The notes under the pieces are model-generated. The model was not told where the DNA came from. It was given only the letters and a program-made list of their open reading frames with translations, and searched no databases. From positions 12,634-76,633 of the forward strand of contig CAZZBB010000050.1 in assembly GCA_964652195.1 (NCBI GenBank): a stretch of 64,000 nt of DNA. The letters are read 5' to 3'. Shown here one piece after another: positions 38,266-47,158 of this stretch. Each line of letters begins with the position of its first letter. The first letter of the stretch is position 1. Position numbers and translations under genes: made by a program. The DNA comes from MSPOR6 sp964652195. GTDB lineage: Bacteria; Poribacteria; WGA-4E; WGA-3G.

Positions 38266-39084
38266 GACATTTGCTAATGCTGCAAATTCAGTGATGTCTA
38301 AAGTTTCTGGACGTCTTTGGGGAGCAATATCTAAGGTGGATAATATTTCGTTCAATCTATCTGAGGTGGCAAATCGTTTCAAAGAATTTTTTAGCATTTT
38401 TCTTCTTCCACGAAATGATTCCCGTACTAACCGAAAAAAGAAAGATACATCTTCTACGGTCACTCTCGGTGTTTCAAGCATTGATAAGTGAAGTAGTGCC
38501 GATTCCACTTTTGGTTCAGGATAGAAATTATCGGGTGAAAGGGTTCCAATCATAGCCGTATCAGCATGGTATGATATCCCAATAGTTAACGCACCATAAT
38601 CTTTTCCACCAGGGGTTGCGACAATCCTCTCTGCTACCTCACGCTGCATCATTAGCACACAACTGCCAAGTTGATCTGAATGTTCTAACAATTTCCACAA
38701 AATTGGAGTTGTTATAGCATAAGGTAAATTCGCTATTACCTTTGGGTATGTGTTTTCCGGTATTAGTGATGGAATATCTAATTCAAGAAAATCTCCATGT
38801 ATGATTTCAATTGATGAATCATTGGCAAACTGTGAATCTAATTCAGTATGTAGATTAGAATCTACTTCAATCGCTATTACCTTCCCTGCATAACTTGCTA
38901 ATTCTGATGTGAGAAATCCAAGACCTGCACCAATTTCAATGACAACGTCGGTATTGGATACCTGGCCTGCATCAATAATTATTGGCAACACCTCTTCGTT
39001 AATTAAAAAGTGTTGTCCTAATTGTTTTTTTGGGTGGATTCGATTAGTTCTCAGGAAGGTTTTAACTTGATCCATTAGTGTCAT
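38248..39084 (-). CDS. rsmA: 16S rRNA dimethyladenosine transferase
   Basis: A 278-residue KsgA/RsmA methyltransferase. It has KKQLGQHFLINEEVL, SAM motif I VIEIGAGLGFLTSELA, the acidic IAIEVDSNL, the adenine motif IV ANLPYAITTPILWKLL and C-terminal PEPKVESALLHL. It dimethylates two adjacent adenines in helix 45 of 16S rRNA during 30S assembly. All catalytic motifs are intact. It is followed 73 bp upstream on the same strand by coaBC. Confidence 0.93.
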   Translation of the reverse strand: MTLMDQVKTFLRTNRIHPKKQLGQHFLINEEVLPIIIDAGQVSNTDVVIEIGAGLGFLTSELASYAGKVIAIEVDSNLHTELDSQFANDSSIEIIHGDFLELDIPSLIPENTYPKVIANLPYAITTPILWKLLEHSDQLGSCVLMMQREVAERIVATPGGKDYGALTIGISYHADTAMIGTLSPDNFYPEPKVESALLHLSMLETPRVTVEDVSFFFRLVRESFRGRRKMLKNSLKRFATSDRLNEILSTLDIAPQRRPETLDITEFAALANVLHPNI

Positions 39085-39156
39085 CTTATGTAATTCCTAT
39101 GTATTTATTCTAATGATGACACCATATACCAAACTTAGCAATATATGTTGATTGCC

Positions 39157-40356
39157 TTATTTCTCTGTCATCTTTATGATTTTGTCTAAGATGACATTAG
39201 CCACTTCTCGTTTGGTTAGAAGGGGTAATTGCTCACATCTATCGTCTCTATCCAAGAGAGATACAATATTTGTTTCACCAGCAAATCCTGCCCCCTCGGC
39301 AAGTATGTCATTCGCTACTATCAAATCGCAATTTTTATGAATTAACTTCTCTTTGGCATTTTCAAGAACATCTTCAGTTTCTGCAGCAAAACACACTGTC
39401 AGTTGATTTGTCTTTGACTTTCCAAGTGTATATGCTGTATCAGGAGTCTTTTGAAGATTGAGGGTTAGAGTATCATTTTTCTTTTTTAGTTTATGAGAGA
39501 AGTAATCTTTTGGACGGTAGTCTACCGGTGCTGCTGCCATAACAACTATGTCGGAGTCATCAAACAAATCTACTACCGTATCATGCATTTCTTGTGTAGT
39601 ATCAACACTAATAGTGTTCACATCCGGTGGTGGAGAAATAGTCGTATGTCCACTTACTAATTGGACAGTTGCCCCACGGGATGCTGCAACCTCAGCAATG
39701 GCATATCCCATTTTACCACTTGATCCATTAGTAATAAATCTAACAGGATCAATATATTCCCTCGTAGCACCCGCGGTAACAAGCACATTTTTACCCTGAA
39801 AATCAATTTGTTGTGTGAGAATTTCTTTTGTACCATCAAGAATTACATCAACAGAACTCAATCTTCCGTCACCTTGATATCCACAGGCGAGATCACCACT
39901 TTCTGGATCAACAAATTTTACTCCATTTTTACTAAGGGTATTGATATTGTGTTGTACTGATGGGTTTTGTAGCATGTATCCATTCATTGCAGGTGCAACG
40001 AGAATTGGACAATGTACAGATACAGCAACTGTCGAGAGCGCATCATCAGCAATTCCATTTGCCATTTTTCCCAATATATTAGCAGTCGCAGGAACAATTG
40101 CCAATAAGTCGGCGCGATCAGCGAGATCAATATGCGGTGGCTTCCAATCTGCTTGAGTATCAAAAAGGTCAAGAAGCACAGGATTACGTGATAAAACTTG
40201 GAATTGTAAAGGGTTAATCAACCGTGTAGCATTTTGCGTCATCACTACATGAACTGATGCACCCCATTTTACCAATTGACTGACGTAATCAAGCGATTTA
40301 TAGATAGCAATTCCACCCGTTACGCCTATAAGAATAGTCTTATCTCTTAGTTCCAT
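39157..40356 (-). CDS. coaBC: bifunctional phosphopantothenoylcysteine decarboxylase/synthase
   Basis: A 399-residue CoaBC. The N-terminal flavoprotein decarboxylase half has GVTGGIAIYKSLDYV, HIDLADRADLLAIVPATAN, the PAMN signature and the substrate-flap cysteine in DLACGYQGDGRL. The C-terminal ligase half starts VLVTAGATREYIDPVRF with NGSSGKMGYAIAE and the PVDYRPKDY motif. It converts 4'-phosphopantothenate and cysteine to 4'-phosphopantetheine for coenzyme A. The gene lies 24 bp downstream of gmk. Confidence 0.93.
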   Translation of the reverse strand: MELRDKTILIGVTGGIAIYKSLDYVSQLVKWGASVHVVMTQNATRLINPLQFQVLSRNPVLLDLFDTQADWKPPHIDLADRADLLAIVPATANILGKMANGIADDALSTVAVSVHCPILVAPAMNGYMLQNPSVQHNINTLSKNGVKFVDPESGDLACGYQGDGRLSSVDVILDGTKEILTQQIDFQGKNVLVTAGATREYIDPVRFITNGSSGKMGYAIAEVAASRGATVQLVSGHTTISPPPDVNTISVDTTQEMHDTVVDLFDDSDIVVMAAAPVDYRPKDYFSHKLKKKNDTLTLNLQKTPDTAYTLGKSKTNQLTVCFAAETEDVLENAKEKLIHKNCDLIVANDILAEGAGFAGETNIVSLLDRDDRCEQLPLLTKREVANVILDKIIKMTEK

Positions 40357-40380
40357 AATTATCTAAAAATAAAATTCAAC

Positions 40381-41028
40381 CTATTGTGGTAAACCAAAGT
40401 TCTGAAGAAATGTCGTTATTTGATCATTGTTAATACGTAATCGTTCTGCGGAGATAATATTTTGGATTTCCAACACTGCTTGTTCCACATCGTCTTCTGG
40501 ATTAATTACACAGTAGTCGTATTGATCAATTTGGTTGAGTTCTGTTATAGCAATTTCTAATCTGTTTTTGAGTTCGTCTTCTGATTCGGTATTTCTTCCG
40601 CGGAGACGATTTTCAAGAATCTCGTATGTTGAAGGGATAAGGAAAATTAGGATGCTTCTGGCAGGAGTTAGGTCTTGTTTTTTGATTTGAAGGGCACCCT
40701 TAACCTCAATTTCTAAGACAGTGTCTTTCCCTTCTTCACGGGATGCTTCTAATTCTGATTTTGGTGTACCGTAATAATGCTCTCTATATTTTGCCCATTC
40801 TATGAAATGGTTGTTCTGTATGTTCTCTTCAAACTCGGATTTTGTTAAAAAATGATAATTTTCACCATCAATTTCATCAGGACGTGCTGTGCGAGACGTG
40901 GCTGAAATGGAGAGTCGCAATGTATCATCATTATCACATAATACTTGGGCGACTGTACTTTTACCACCACCAGACGGGCCCGATATGACAATAACTAAAT
41001 TTTGACTATAGAGCGGTGATGAATGCAT
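40381..41028 (-). CDS. gmk: guanylate kinase
   Basis: A 215-residue enzyme. P-loop VIVISGPSGGGKSTVAQVL, the GMP-binding SATSRTARPDEIDGENYHFL, EWAKYREHYYGTPKSEL and LRGRNTESEDELKNRL are all canonical. It phosphorylates GMP to GDP. It forms a minus-strand group with coaBC and rsmA downstream. A 19-bp gap separates it from the ferredoxin gene. Confidence 0.93.
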   Translation of the reverse strand: MHSSPLYSQNLVIVISGPSGGGKSTVAQVLCDNDDTLRLSISATSRTARPDEIDGENYHFLTKSEFEENIQNNHFIEWAKYREHYYGTPKSELEASREEGKDTVLEIEVKGALQIKKQDLTPARSILIFLIPSTYEILENRLRGRNTESEDELKNRLEIAITELNQIDQYDYCVINPEDDVEQAVLEIQNIISAERLRINNDQITTFLQNFGLPQ

Positions 41029-41047
41029 GTCAGATTCATTTAAATGG

Positions 41048-41515
41048 TTAATCTGCTGCTTCTGTAGCTTCTGCCAATTCTAATAGTACTGGTGATTCGA
41101 CTCGGATTGCGTCCTTAATACATACCTCTTCACACAATTTACAACCTACACAATCTTTCGGTTTTACTAATTCACAAATACCGAAGAAACTTTCTGCATG
41201 TTCACCAGTGTCTGGATCTTTCAGTTCAAGGCATTCCCAGGGACAGATATGGACACAGAAATCGCAACCGGAACAAAGCTCTTCATAAATTACGGCGATA
41301 GGTCTATGTGTTGGACGAGGTATGAATTTACAGACAGCTCCGAATTGGTCCCGAATTGCTTCAACAGGACATACCATGCCACAGGCACTACAATCAATGC
41401 ATATACTCGGATCAATAATATGTAACATTTTGCGATCACCAGTAATTGCATCAACAGGACATACAGTCAAACATGCTATACATCCTATACATTCTTCAGT
41501 TATATAATACGCCAT
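41048..41515 (-). CDS. ferredoxin with four 4Fe-4S motifs
   Basis: About 155 residues with four cysteine clusters: CIGCIACLTVCP, CIDCSACGMVCP, CSGCDFCVHICP and CVGCKLCEEVC. Each matches the CxxCxxCxxxC pattern of a [4Fe-4S] cluster. It is an electron carrier or a subunit of a larger redox complex; the partner is not visible. The start at 41515 has GGAG upstream; a start 36 nt earlier would lack it. Divergent from the TPR-selenoprotein pair, so a functional link through redox chemistry is possible but unproven. Confidence 0.82.
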   Translation of the reverse strand: MAYYITEECIGCIACLTVCPVDAITGDRKMLHIIDPSICIDCSACGMVCPVEAIRDQFGAVCKFIPRPTHRPIAVIYEELCSGCDFCVHICPWECLELKDPDTGEHAESFFGICELVKPKDCVGCKLCEEVCIKDAIRVESPVLLELAEATEAAD

Positions 41516-41661
41516 AGCAACTACTCCTTCTAATATTCCATATTTTAACATAAGGTAGTGGAAATGTCAAATTGTTAATTTTACGCATAGAATACATCTA
41601 AAAAGTTTGTAATCTGTCTCGAAAATTGATATACTGTTTCAAAATCTCTTAGGAAGAACAA

Positions 41662-41985
41662 ATGGCAACACAAGAACAACTATATGATAAGGCACTGACA
41701 CTATTTGGTGAAAATAAGCTTGAAGACGCCGTTGAAGCTTTTAATGAACTTATAGAAACCTATCCAGATTACATTGAAGGTTATCTCGGATTAGGACACA
41801 CTTATGAACGTCTGAGTCTATACGATGAAGCGATAGAGGCTGTTAAAAAAGCAATAGAAATTGACCCAAATGACCCCCTTGCATATACAAGCCTTTCAAT
41901 CTGTTATCAACGTAAAGGTATGATACAGGAAGCAGAGGATGCAATGGCAAAATCACAACAAATTCAAATGGAAGATTCAAAATAA
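41662..41985 (+). CDS. small TPR protein
   Basis: A 107-residue protein with about three tandem TPRs (LYDKALTLFGENKLEDAVEAF, EGYLGLGHTYERLSLYDEAI, LAYTSLSICYQRKGMIQEAE). No signal peptide. AGGAAG precedes the ATG. It ends 13 bp before the selenoprotein gene, so the two are almost certainly one operon, and it may serve as its partner or chaperone (inference). Confidence 0.8.
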   Translation: MATQEQLYDKALTLFGENKLEDAVEAFNELIETYPDYIEGYLGLGHTYERLSLYDEAIEAVKKAIEIDPNDPLAYTSLSICYQRKGMIQEAEDAMAKSQQIQMEDSK

Positions 41986-41998
41986 TCATAGGAGACTT

Positions 41999-42526
41999 AT
42001 GGCAAATACAATCTTGCTCGATCCTACTGCTCAAGAAGATGTTCCAGTAAAATACTTATCTCCACGACTTGATTCTCTAAACGGTAAAGTAATGGGATTG
42101 TTAGATATTACGAAAAATGGTAGTGAGATATTTCTTGATCGGTTGGAAGAATTGATATGCGACCAATATGATATATCTGAAGTCATTCGTGTAAAGAAAC
42201 CGACTTTCTCCCGTCCTGCCCCTATCGAATTACTATCTGATCTCGCTGATCAAGCTGATTTTGTTATTGAAGGTCTTGCTGACTGAGGATCATGTATATC
42301 GTGCAGTATGCACGATGGCAGTGTCTTAGAGGAACGTGGTGTTCCGAGTGTAGCAGTCTGTACTGAGGTGTTTTATGCTGCAGGTAAAGTACAAGCGCGG
42401 GTCCTTGGTCATAGTGATTTAGAACCATTAACCGTCGCACATCCCATCCAAAGTCTTACGCCAGATCAGATCCGTCATCGTGCTGATGATGTAATAGAAA
42501 CCATCGTAAAGCGATTGACGAATTAA
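41999..42526 (+). CDS. UGSC-family selenoprotein with in-frame UGA (Sec96)
   Basis: Two open frames in the same phase are separated only by TGA at 42284-42286. Read through, they give one 175-residue protein whose centre is D-U-G-S-C-I-S-C-S, the UGSC motif for which this selenoprotein family is named. Codon 96 is then selenocysteine. A perfect hairpin follows 11 nt after the UGA. Coding character continues downstream (HDGSVLEERGVPSVAVCTEVF). The N-terminal half contains KVMGLLDITKNGSEIFLDRL. The function is unknown; Sec beside Cys in a UxxC pattern suggests redox chemistry. A clear AGGAG precedes the ATG. Selenocysteine insertion genes are not in the window, and a pseudogene split by a nonsense mutation is the less likely alternative. 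Confidence 0.85.
42284..42316 (+). promoter_or_regulatory. Sec UGA codon with bacterial SECIS-like hairpin
   Basis: UGA at 42284-42286 is followed after 11 nt by ATCGTGCA-GTA-TGCACGAT (42298-42316), an 8-bp perfect stem with a G/U-containing apical loop about 20 nt from the UGA. That position and size match bacterial SECIS elements recognised by SelB. Confidence 0.75.
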
Positions 42527-43297
42527 ATATCTTTCCCGTTTACAAATTCACCAGAATCATCTCTGATTCACAGATACCATTGTTTATTATACCAATTCTA
42601 AGTGATTTTGTAGCGTTATTTGTACTATAATTTAGACTATTTCTGATAGGTGTTTCCCCTATTTTCAAAGTATTTCTGTTATTTCACCACTTTTCACACG
42701 CCAATCTTACTCTGAGAAAAATAACTCAGATGCAGCAAACCGTAGCCCCAGAGGCGCGAAATGTCTGTAGAAATGTCCTACCTCCCAAAGAACAAGCCCC
42801 AGAAGGGCGAAATGTCTGTAGAAACACTTCCACATGGTTAAGCCTGGGAAAGTCTTTAATGGCATTCATACCAATTCTTACATTTCTTCTGTTGGAGGGG
42901 ATTCCGATCCCCGTTCTTCTCTTCTGTAGGAGGGATTCCGATCCCCGATCTTATCAACAAAAAACATAATTCAGACAACCAGTTTGTGCCTTTTATGACG
43001 TAAGCAGAAAGTTTACACTACAAAATATTTGCTAACAGCCAGTATATTTCATTAGAGACGACGGTTACAGGTATAAAAACTTATTGTTGGCAACTTATGA
43101 ATATGTAAAAGTATCACTATAGAAAATGAACAATTTATTACTCTTTGTAGAATAAAAATGGTATAATTTACAATGTTGAATGTTATATTATAATCATCGT
43201 CAATTAAGCATTTTGCTTTTGTGTAATATTTTTTTGCACTAAATAACTTCTTTTTTTATATAGGATTATAATCAATGAACATAAAGGAACTACTTTA
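42527..43297. other. non-coding region with REP-like units before the defence island
   Basis: About 770 bp without a supported gene. Two REP-like units lie at 42744-42773 and 42795-42825 (AGCCCCAGAGG or AGCCCCAGAAGG with the tail GCGAAATGTCTGTAGAAA). A repeated GATTCCGATCCCC phrase with GGAGG before it lies at about 42895-42945. The right 250 bp are AT-rich and should carry the helicase promoter; no clear hexamers can be chosen. A 79-codon open frame across the repeats is not considered real. Confidence 0.65.
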
Positions 43298-46200
43298 ATG
43301 CCTCGTATCTTTGACAATATTGACCAACCCCTACTTCAAGCACTTCAACAAACCCTTGAATCCTCCACACATGCCGACTTCTGTGTCGGTTATTTTAATC
43401 TCAGAGGATGGAGAAGAATTGCACAATACATTGATAATTGGCACGGGGGTGAAGGTGAATGCTGCAGACTTCTCATTGGAATGCACCGCACCCCTGATGA
43501 AGAACTTCGATATGCCATGAGTATTATAAAAGAGACCGGTAGAATTGACAATCAGACTGCACTTCGTCTTAAGAAAAAGTTGGCGGAAGAATTCAGGGAA
43601 CAGTTAACTGTTGGAATCCCCACTCGTGACGATGAAATTGGTTTACAACAATTAGCACATCAACTGCGCGATGAGAAAGTAAAGGTTAAATTATTTCTTC
43701 AACACCCCTTACATGCCAAACTTTATTTACTTCACCGTCCAGACCCAATCTCACCAATTGTTGGATATCTCGGTAGTAGCAATCTAACACTTGCAGGTTT
43801 GTCTCAACAGGGTGAACTCAACATTGATGTACTTGATTCAGATGCATGTCAGAAATTACATGACTGGTTTCAAGACAGATGGGGCGATAGATGGTGTATT
43901 GATATTTCTAAAGATTTAGCTGAGATAATAGAGGAAAGTTGGGCACGAGAAGAACGGATTCCACCATACCATATCTATATAAAGATGGCATACCATCTGT
44001 CACAGGAAGCTCGCGCAGGATTGAACGAATTTCGTATTCCAAGCAAATTTGAAGACAAACTGCTGGATTTTCAAGTTGCTGCAGTAAAAATCGCTGCACA
44101 TCACCTCAATAGGCGAAACGGCGTTCTTATCGGTGATGTCGTAGGTCTCGGAAAAACACTCATGGGAACTGCACTTGCTGGGATAATGGAAGACGATCAA
44201 GGACTTGAAACACTTATCATCTGTCCAAGAAATCTTGTCAGTATGTGGGAACAATATCGTGAACAATACGGATTACGTGGAACAGTCCTTTCCATTAGTC
44301 AAGTGCTTAACAAACTTGCGGATCTCAAGCGATATAAATTAGTAATGATTGATGAGAGTCATAATCTCAGAAACCGTGAAGGGCAACGCTATCGTGCAAT
44401 ACAGGACTACATTCTGAAAAATGAGAGTAAAGTGATATTACTTTCTGCCACACCATATAACAAAACCTTTCTTGATCTTTCTAACCAACTTCGCCTTTTT
44501 GTTGATGAAACCGAAGACTTGGGTATACGACCTGATCACTACATCAATAAAATTGGTGGTGAATTGCAATTTATGACTAAACATCAGAGTGGGATACACA
44601 CGCTTGCGGCATTTGAACATAGTGAAGAAATAGACGACTGGAGAGAACTCATGCGTCGGTATCTTGTACGAAGAACACGTAGCTTCATCATGCAAAACTA
44701 TGCAGAAAATGATCCTGATAAAAATAGAAGATACCTACTATTTCCTGATGGATCGCGCTCCTACTTCCCCACCCGTCTCCCAAAGACTGTCAAATTCTCT
44801 ATTGACGAAAATAACCCTGAAGATTCCTACGCGCAACTTTATTCTGAATCTGTGGTGAATACTATAAACAGACTTAATCTGGCACGATACGGACTTGCAA
44901 ATTATATCAATGAAAATGCACTGGATTCCGCAACTGAAGCAGAAAATTTGCAGATACTGGATTTATCTCGTGCAGGTCAAAGACTCATGGGTTTTTGCCG
45001 TACAAATCTGTTCAAAAGACTTGAAAGTAGTGGAAAAGCATTCATACAATCTGTTGATCGGCATATCTTGCGAAACTATATCTTTTTGTATGCTATTGAA
45101 AACGGTGAACCGTTTCCAATCGGTGGACTTGATGCATCCATGTTGGATACACGTTTTAGTGATGAAGACACGGATGATCCGAATTTACTCACTGCAATAT
45201 CTGATGATGAAGATGCAGAACAGATTGATCCTGAAGATAGACTTGATACTGTATACACTCATGAGAATTATCAAGAACGCGCTGCTCTGTTCTATCGACT
45301 TTACTTAGAAAAATACAAGAGACGATTCAAATGGATTCGGTCTGACTTATTACTGCCGATCCTAAAGGAACAACTTGCAGAAGATGCCGAAGCGCTCATC
45401 AACATTTTACAGGAATACGGAGATTGGGATCAAACAAAAGATGCCAAACTCAACGCACTGGAGGAGCTATTAACACAGACACACTCAGATACAAAAGTGT
45501 TGGTGTTCACACAATTTGCTGATACGGTGCGTTATTTGACTGACACGTTAGAGGCGCGCGGGTTGACAAAAATTGCAGCTGCTACTGGTGACTCTGCTAA
45601 TCCTACACAGTTAGCGGCACGGTTTAGTCCTGTTAGTAACGAAATTAAAGGTTCTTTAAGAGCAGAAAATGAATTACGCGTTCTCATCAGCACGGATATC
45701 CTGAGTGAAGGTCAGAATTTGCAGGATTGTGCAATCGTCGTCAACTACGATCTGCCGTGGGCAATTATACGTTTGGTGCAACGTGCTGGTCGTGTTGATA
45801 GAATCGGACAGACAGCAGATGACATTCTATGCTACTCCTTCTTGCCAGCAGATGGTGTTGACCGTATCATCAATTTAAGGGGACGTGTACGCACACGTTT
45901 ACAAGAGAGCGGAGAAGTTATCGGAACAGATGAGGCGTTTTTTGAAGATGACGGAGAAAACGGTGACCAAGTAATTGATGATCTATATAATGAACACGCG
46001 GGACTACTTGACGATGATATGGATAACGACGTAGACCTCGTCTCTCATGCATATCAGATTTGGAAAAATGCTATTACAGATGACCCAGATTTAGAGAAAA
46101 TTGTAAAAAAACTCCCATCCGTAGTATATTCAACAAAACCACATTCACCGACAGATACCCAACCAGAAGGAGCATTAGTGTATATCAGAACTGGGGAAGA

Positions 46201-46699
46201 TAACGACGCACTGGCATGGGTAAATGGACACGGAGAAAGTGTTACTGAATCACAATTTACAATTCTTCAAGCAGCAGCATGCAATCCTGATACTGAAGCA
46301 TTGCAACCTTTAGATAAACATCATCAACTTGTCAATGATGCAGCAAAACTAATCATATCTGAAGACAGACGTATAGGTGGGCAACTCGGTAGATCATCAG
46401 GAGCGCGTTTCCGCACCTATCAACGTCTAAAAGATTATGCATCGGAGGTAGAGGAGACTCTGTTTGCACCACCAGAACTCAAGCAGGTTATAGAGAATAT
46501 CTATCGTTACCCGTTGCGTCCAGTAGCAAAGGATATACTTAATCGTCAACTTCGGCTCGGTATAACAAACCAAAATCTTGCTGATGTTGTGATTGAACTA
46601 TGGAATGATGGTAGACTCTGCATTATTGAGGAAGAACACGAAATGCAGGAACCCAAAATCGTATGTTCATTAGGACTTTCAAACAGAGAAGAATTATAA
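43298..46699 (+). CDS. PLD-SNF2 helicase, defence-associated
   Basis: An 1133-residue fusion. Residues about 20-190 form a phospholipase D-like domain with H139-x-K141 and GSSN at 159-162, the active-site pattern of PLD nucleases. A superfamily 2 helicase follows: Walker A GLGKT at 283-287, DESH at 352-355, LLSATPYNKT. The C-terminal RecA lobe has VLVFTQFADTVRYLTD, STDILSEGQNLQ and motif VI QRAGRVDRIGQ near 828. This is a SNF2/HepA-type translocase. Such helicases occur with adenine methyltransferases in DISARM- and Hma-like anti-phage systems. A methyltransferase follows after a transposable element. The TTTAATG start lies about 15 nt after AAAGGA. Confidence 0.85.
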   Translation: MPRIFDNIDQPLLQALQQTLESSTHADFCVGYFNLRGWRRIAQYIDNWHGGEGECCRLLIGMHRTPDEELRYAMSIIKETGRIDNQTALRLKKKLAEEFREQLTVGIPTRDDEIGLQQLAHQLRDEKVKVKLFLQHPLHAKLYLLHRPDPISPIVGYLGSSNLTLAGLSQQGELNIDVLDSDACQKLHDWFQDRWGDRWCIDISKDLAEIIEESWAREERIPPYHIYIKMAYHLSQEARAGLNEFRIPSKFEDKLLDFQVAAVKIAAHHLNRRNGVLIGDVVGLGKTLMGTALAGIMEDDQGLETLIICPRNLVSMWEQYREQYGLRGTVLSISQVLNKLADLKRYKLVMIDESHNLRNREGQRYRAIQDYILKNESKVILLSATPYNKTFLDLSNQLRLFVDETEDLGIRPDHYINKIGGELQFMTKHQSGIHTLAAFEHSEEIDDWRELMRRYLVRRTRSFIMQNYAENDPDKNRRYLLFPDGSRSYFPTRLPKTVKFSIDENNPEDSYAQLYSESVVNTINRLNLARYGLANYINENALDSATEAENLQILDLSRAGQRLMGFCRTNLFKRLESSGKAFIQSVDRHILRNYIFLYAIENGEPFPIGGLDASMLDTRFSDEDTDDPNLLTAISDDEDAEQIDPEDRLDTVYTHENYQERAALFYRLYLEKYKRRFKWIRSDLLLPILKEQLAEDAEALINILQEYGDWDQTKDAKLNALEELLTQTHSDTKVLVFTQFADTVRYLTDTLEARGLTKIAAATGDSANPTQLAARFSPVSNEIKGSLRAENELRVLISTDILSEGQNLQDCAIVVNYDLPWAIIRLVQRAGRVDRIGQTADDILCYSFLPADGVDRIINLRGRVRTRLQESGEVIGTDEAFFEDDGENGDQVIDDLYNEHAGLLDDDMDNDVDLVSHAYQIWKNAITDDPDLEKIVKKLPSVVYSTKPHSPTDTQPEGALVYIRTGEDNDALAWVNGHGESVTESQFTILQAAACNPDTEALQPLDKHHQLVNDAAKLIISEDRRIGGQLGRSSGARFRTYQRLKDYASEVEETLFAPPELKQVIENIYRYPLRPVAKDILNRQLRLGITNQNLADVVIELWNDGRLCIIEEEHEMQEPKIVCSLGLSNREEL

Positions 46700-46717
46700 C
46701 TCATTCTGATAATTTTA

Positions 46718-47117
46718 CTATAGTTGGACAGTTTTAAGAATTAAACAGTGGCATAACACCACAAAATAGAGCTATGAATGTTATAGTAAAGTTAATAATT
46801 AATGAGACATTTCGATGTAGACGAAGACCACCCAGCGTAGGGGCGAGGTCCCCTCGCCCGTTGTGGAGTGTTTAATTAATTCTATAGTTCAGTATAAATA
46901 GTATTCACCATGCTATTGTTTAATATAAACTTATTAATTGGTGAGTTAAGCCACTACCTGTAACTTGCCAATAAAGAATACTATCAACCATATTGGTAGC
47001 ACCAGCGGTGCGGAAGGTGTGTAGAAACGTAAATGCCACAACTAATCAAGCACCAGCGGTGCGAAAGGTGTATAAAAACAGTTCGAATAGAAAATCCGAA
47101 AATTGTCCAAACTATAG
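46718..47117. mobile_element. MITE-like element, copy A (400 bp)
   Basis: The left end CTATAGTTGGACAGTTTT and the right end AATTGTCCAAACTATAG are inverted repeats. Perfect 8-bp direct repeats TAATTTTA flank it at 46710-46717 and 47118-47125. There is no transposase, so it is non-autonomous. Inside are a GGGCGAGG/CCTCGCCC hairpin at 46841-46859 and two REP-like units (46998-47028, 47049-47080). Copy B at 58187-58505 shares the ends, the motif ACTTATTAATTG(G/A)TGAGTTAAG and the REP units but lacks the GC-rich hairpin. Confidence 0.85.
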
Positions 47118-47158
47118 TAATTTTATTTAAGAGTTAGTTTTAAAGGGGAGAATTATTT

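Noticed and set aside
42730..42969. 79-codon open frame before the helicase
   Set aside because: It consists of REP-like units and a repeated GATTCCGATCCCC phrase read by chance.
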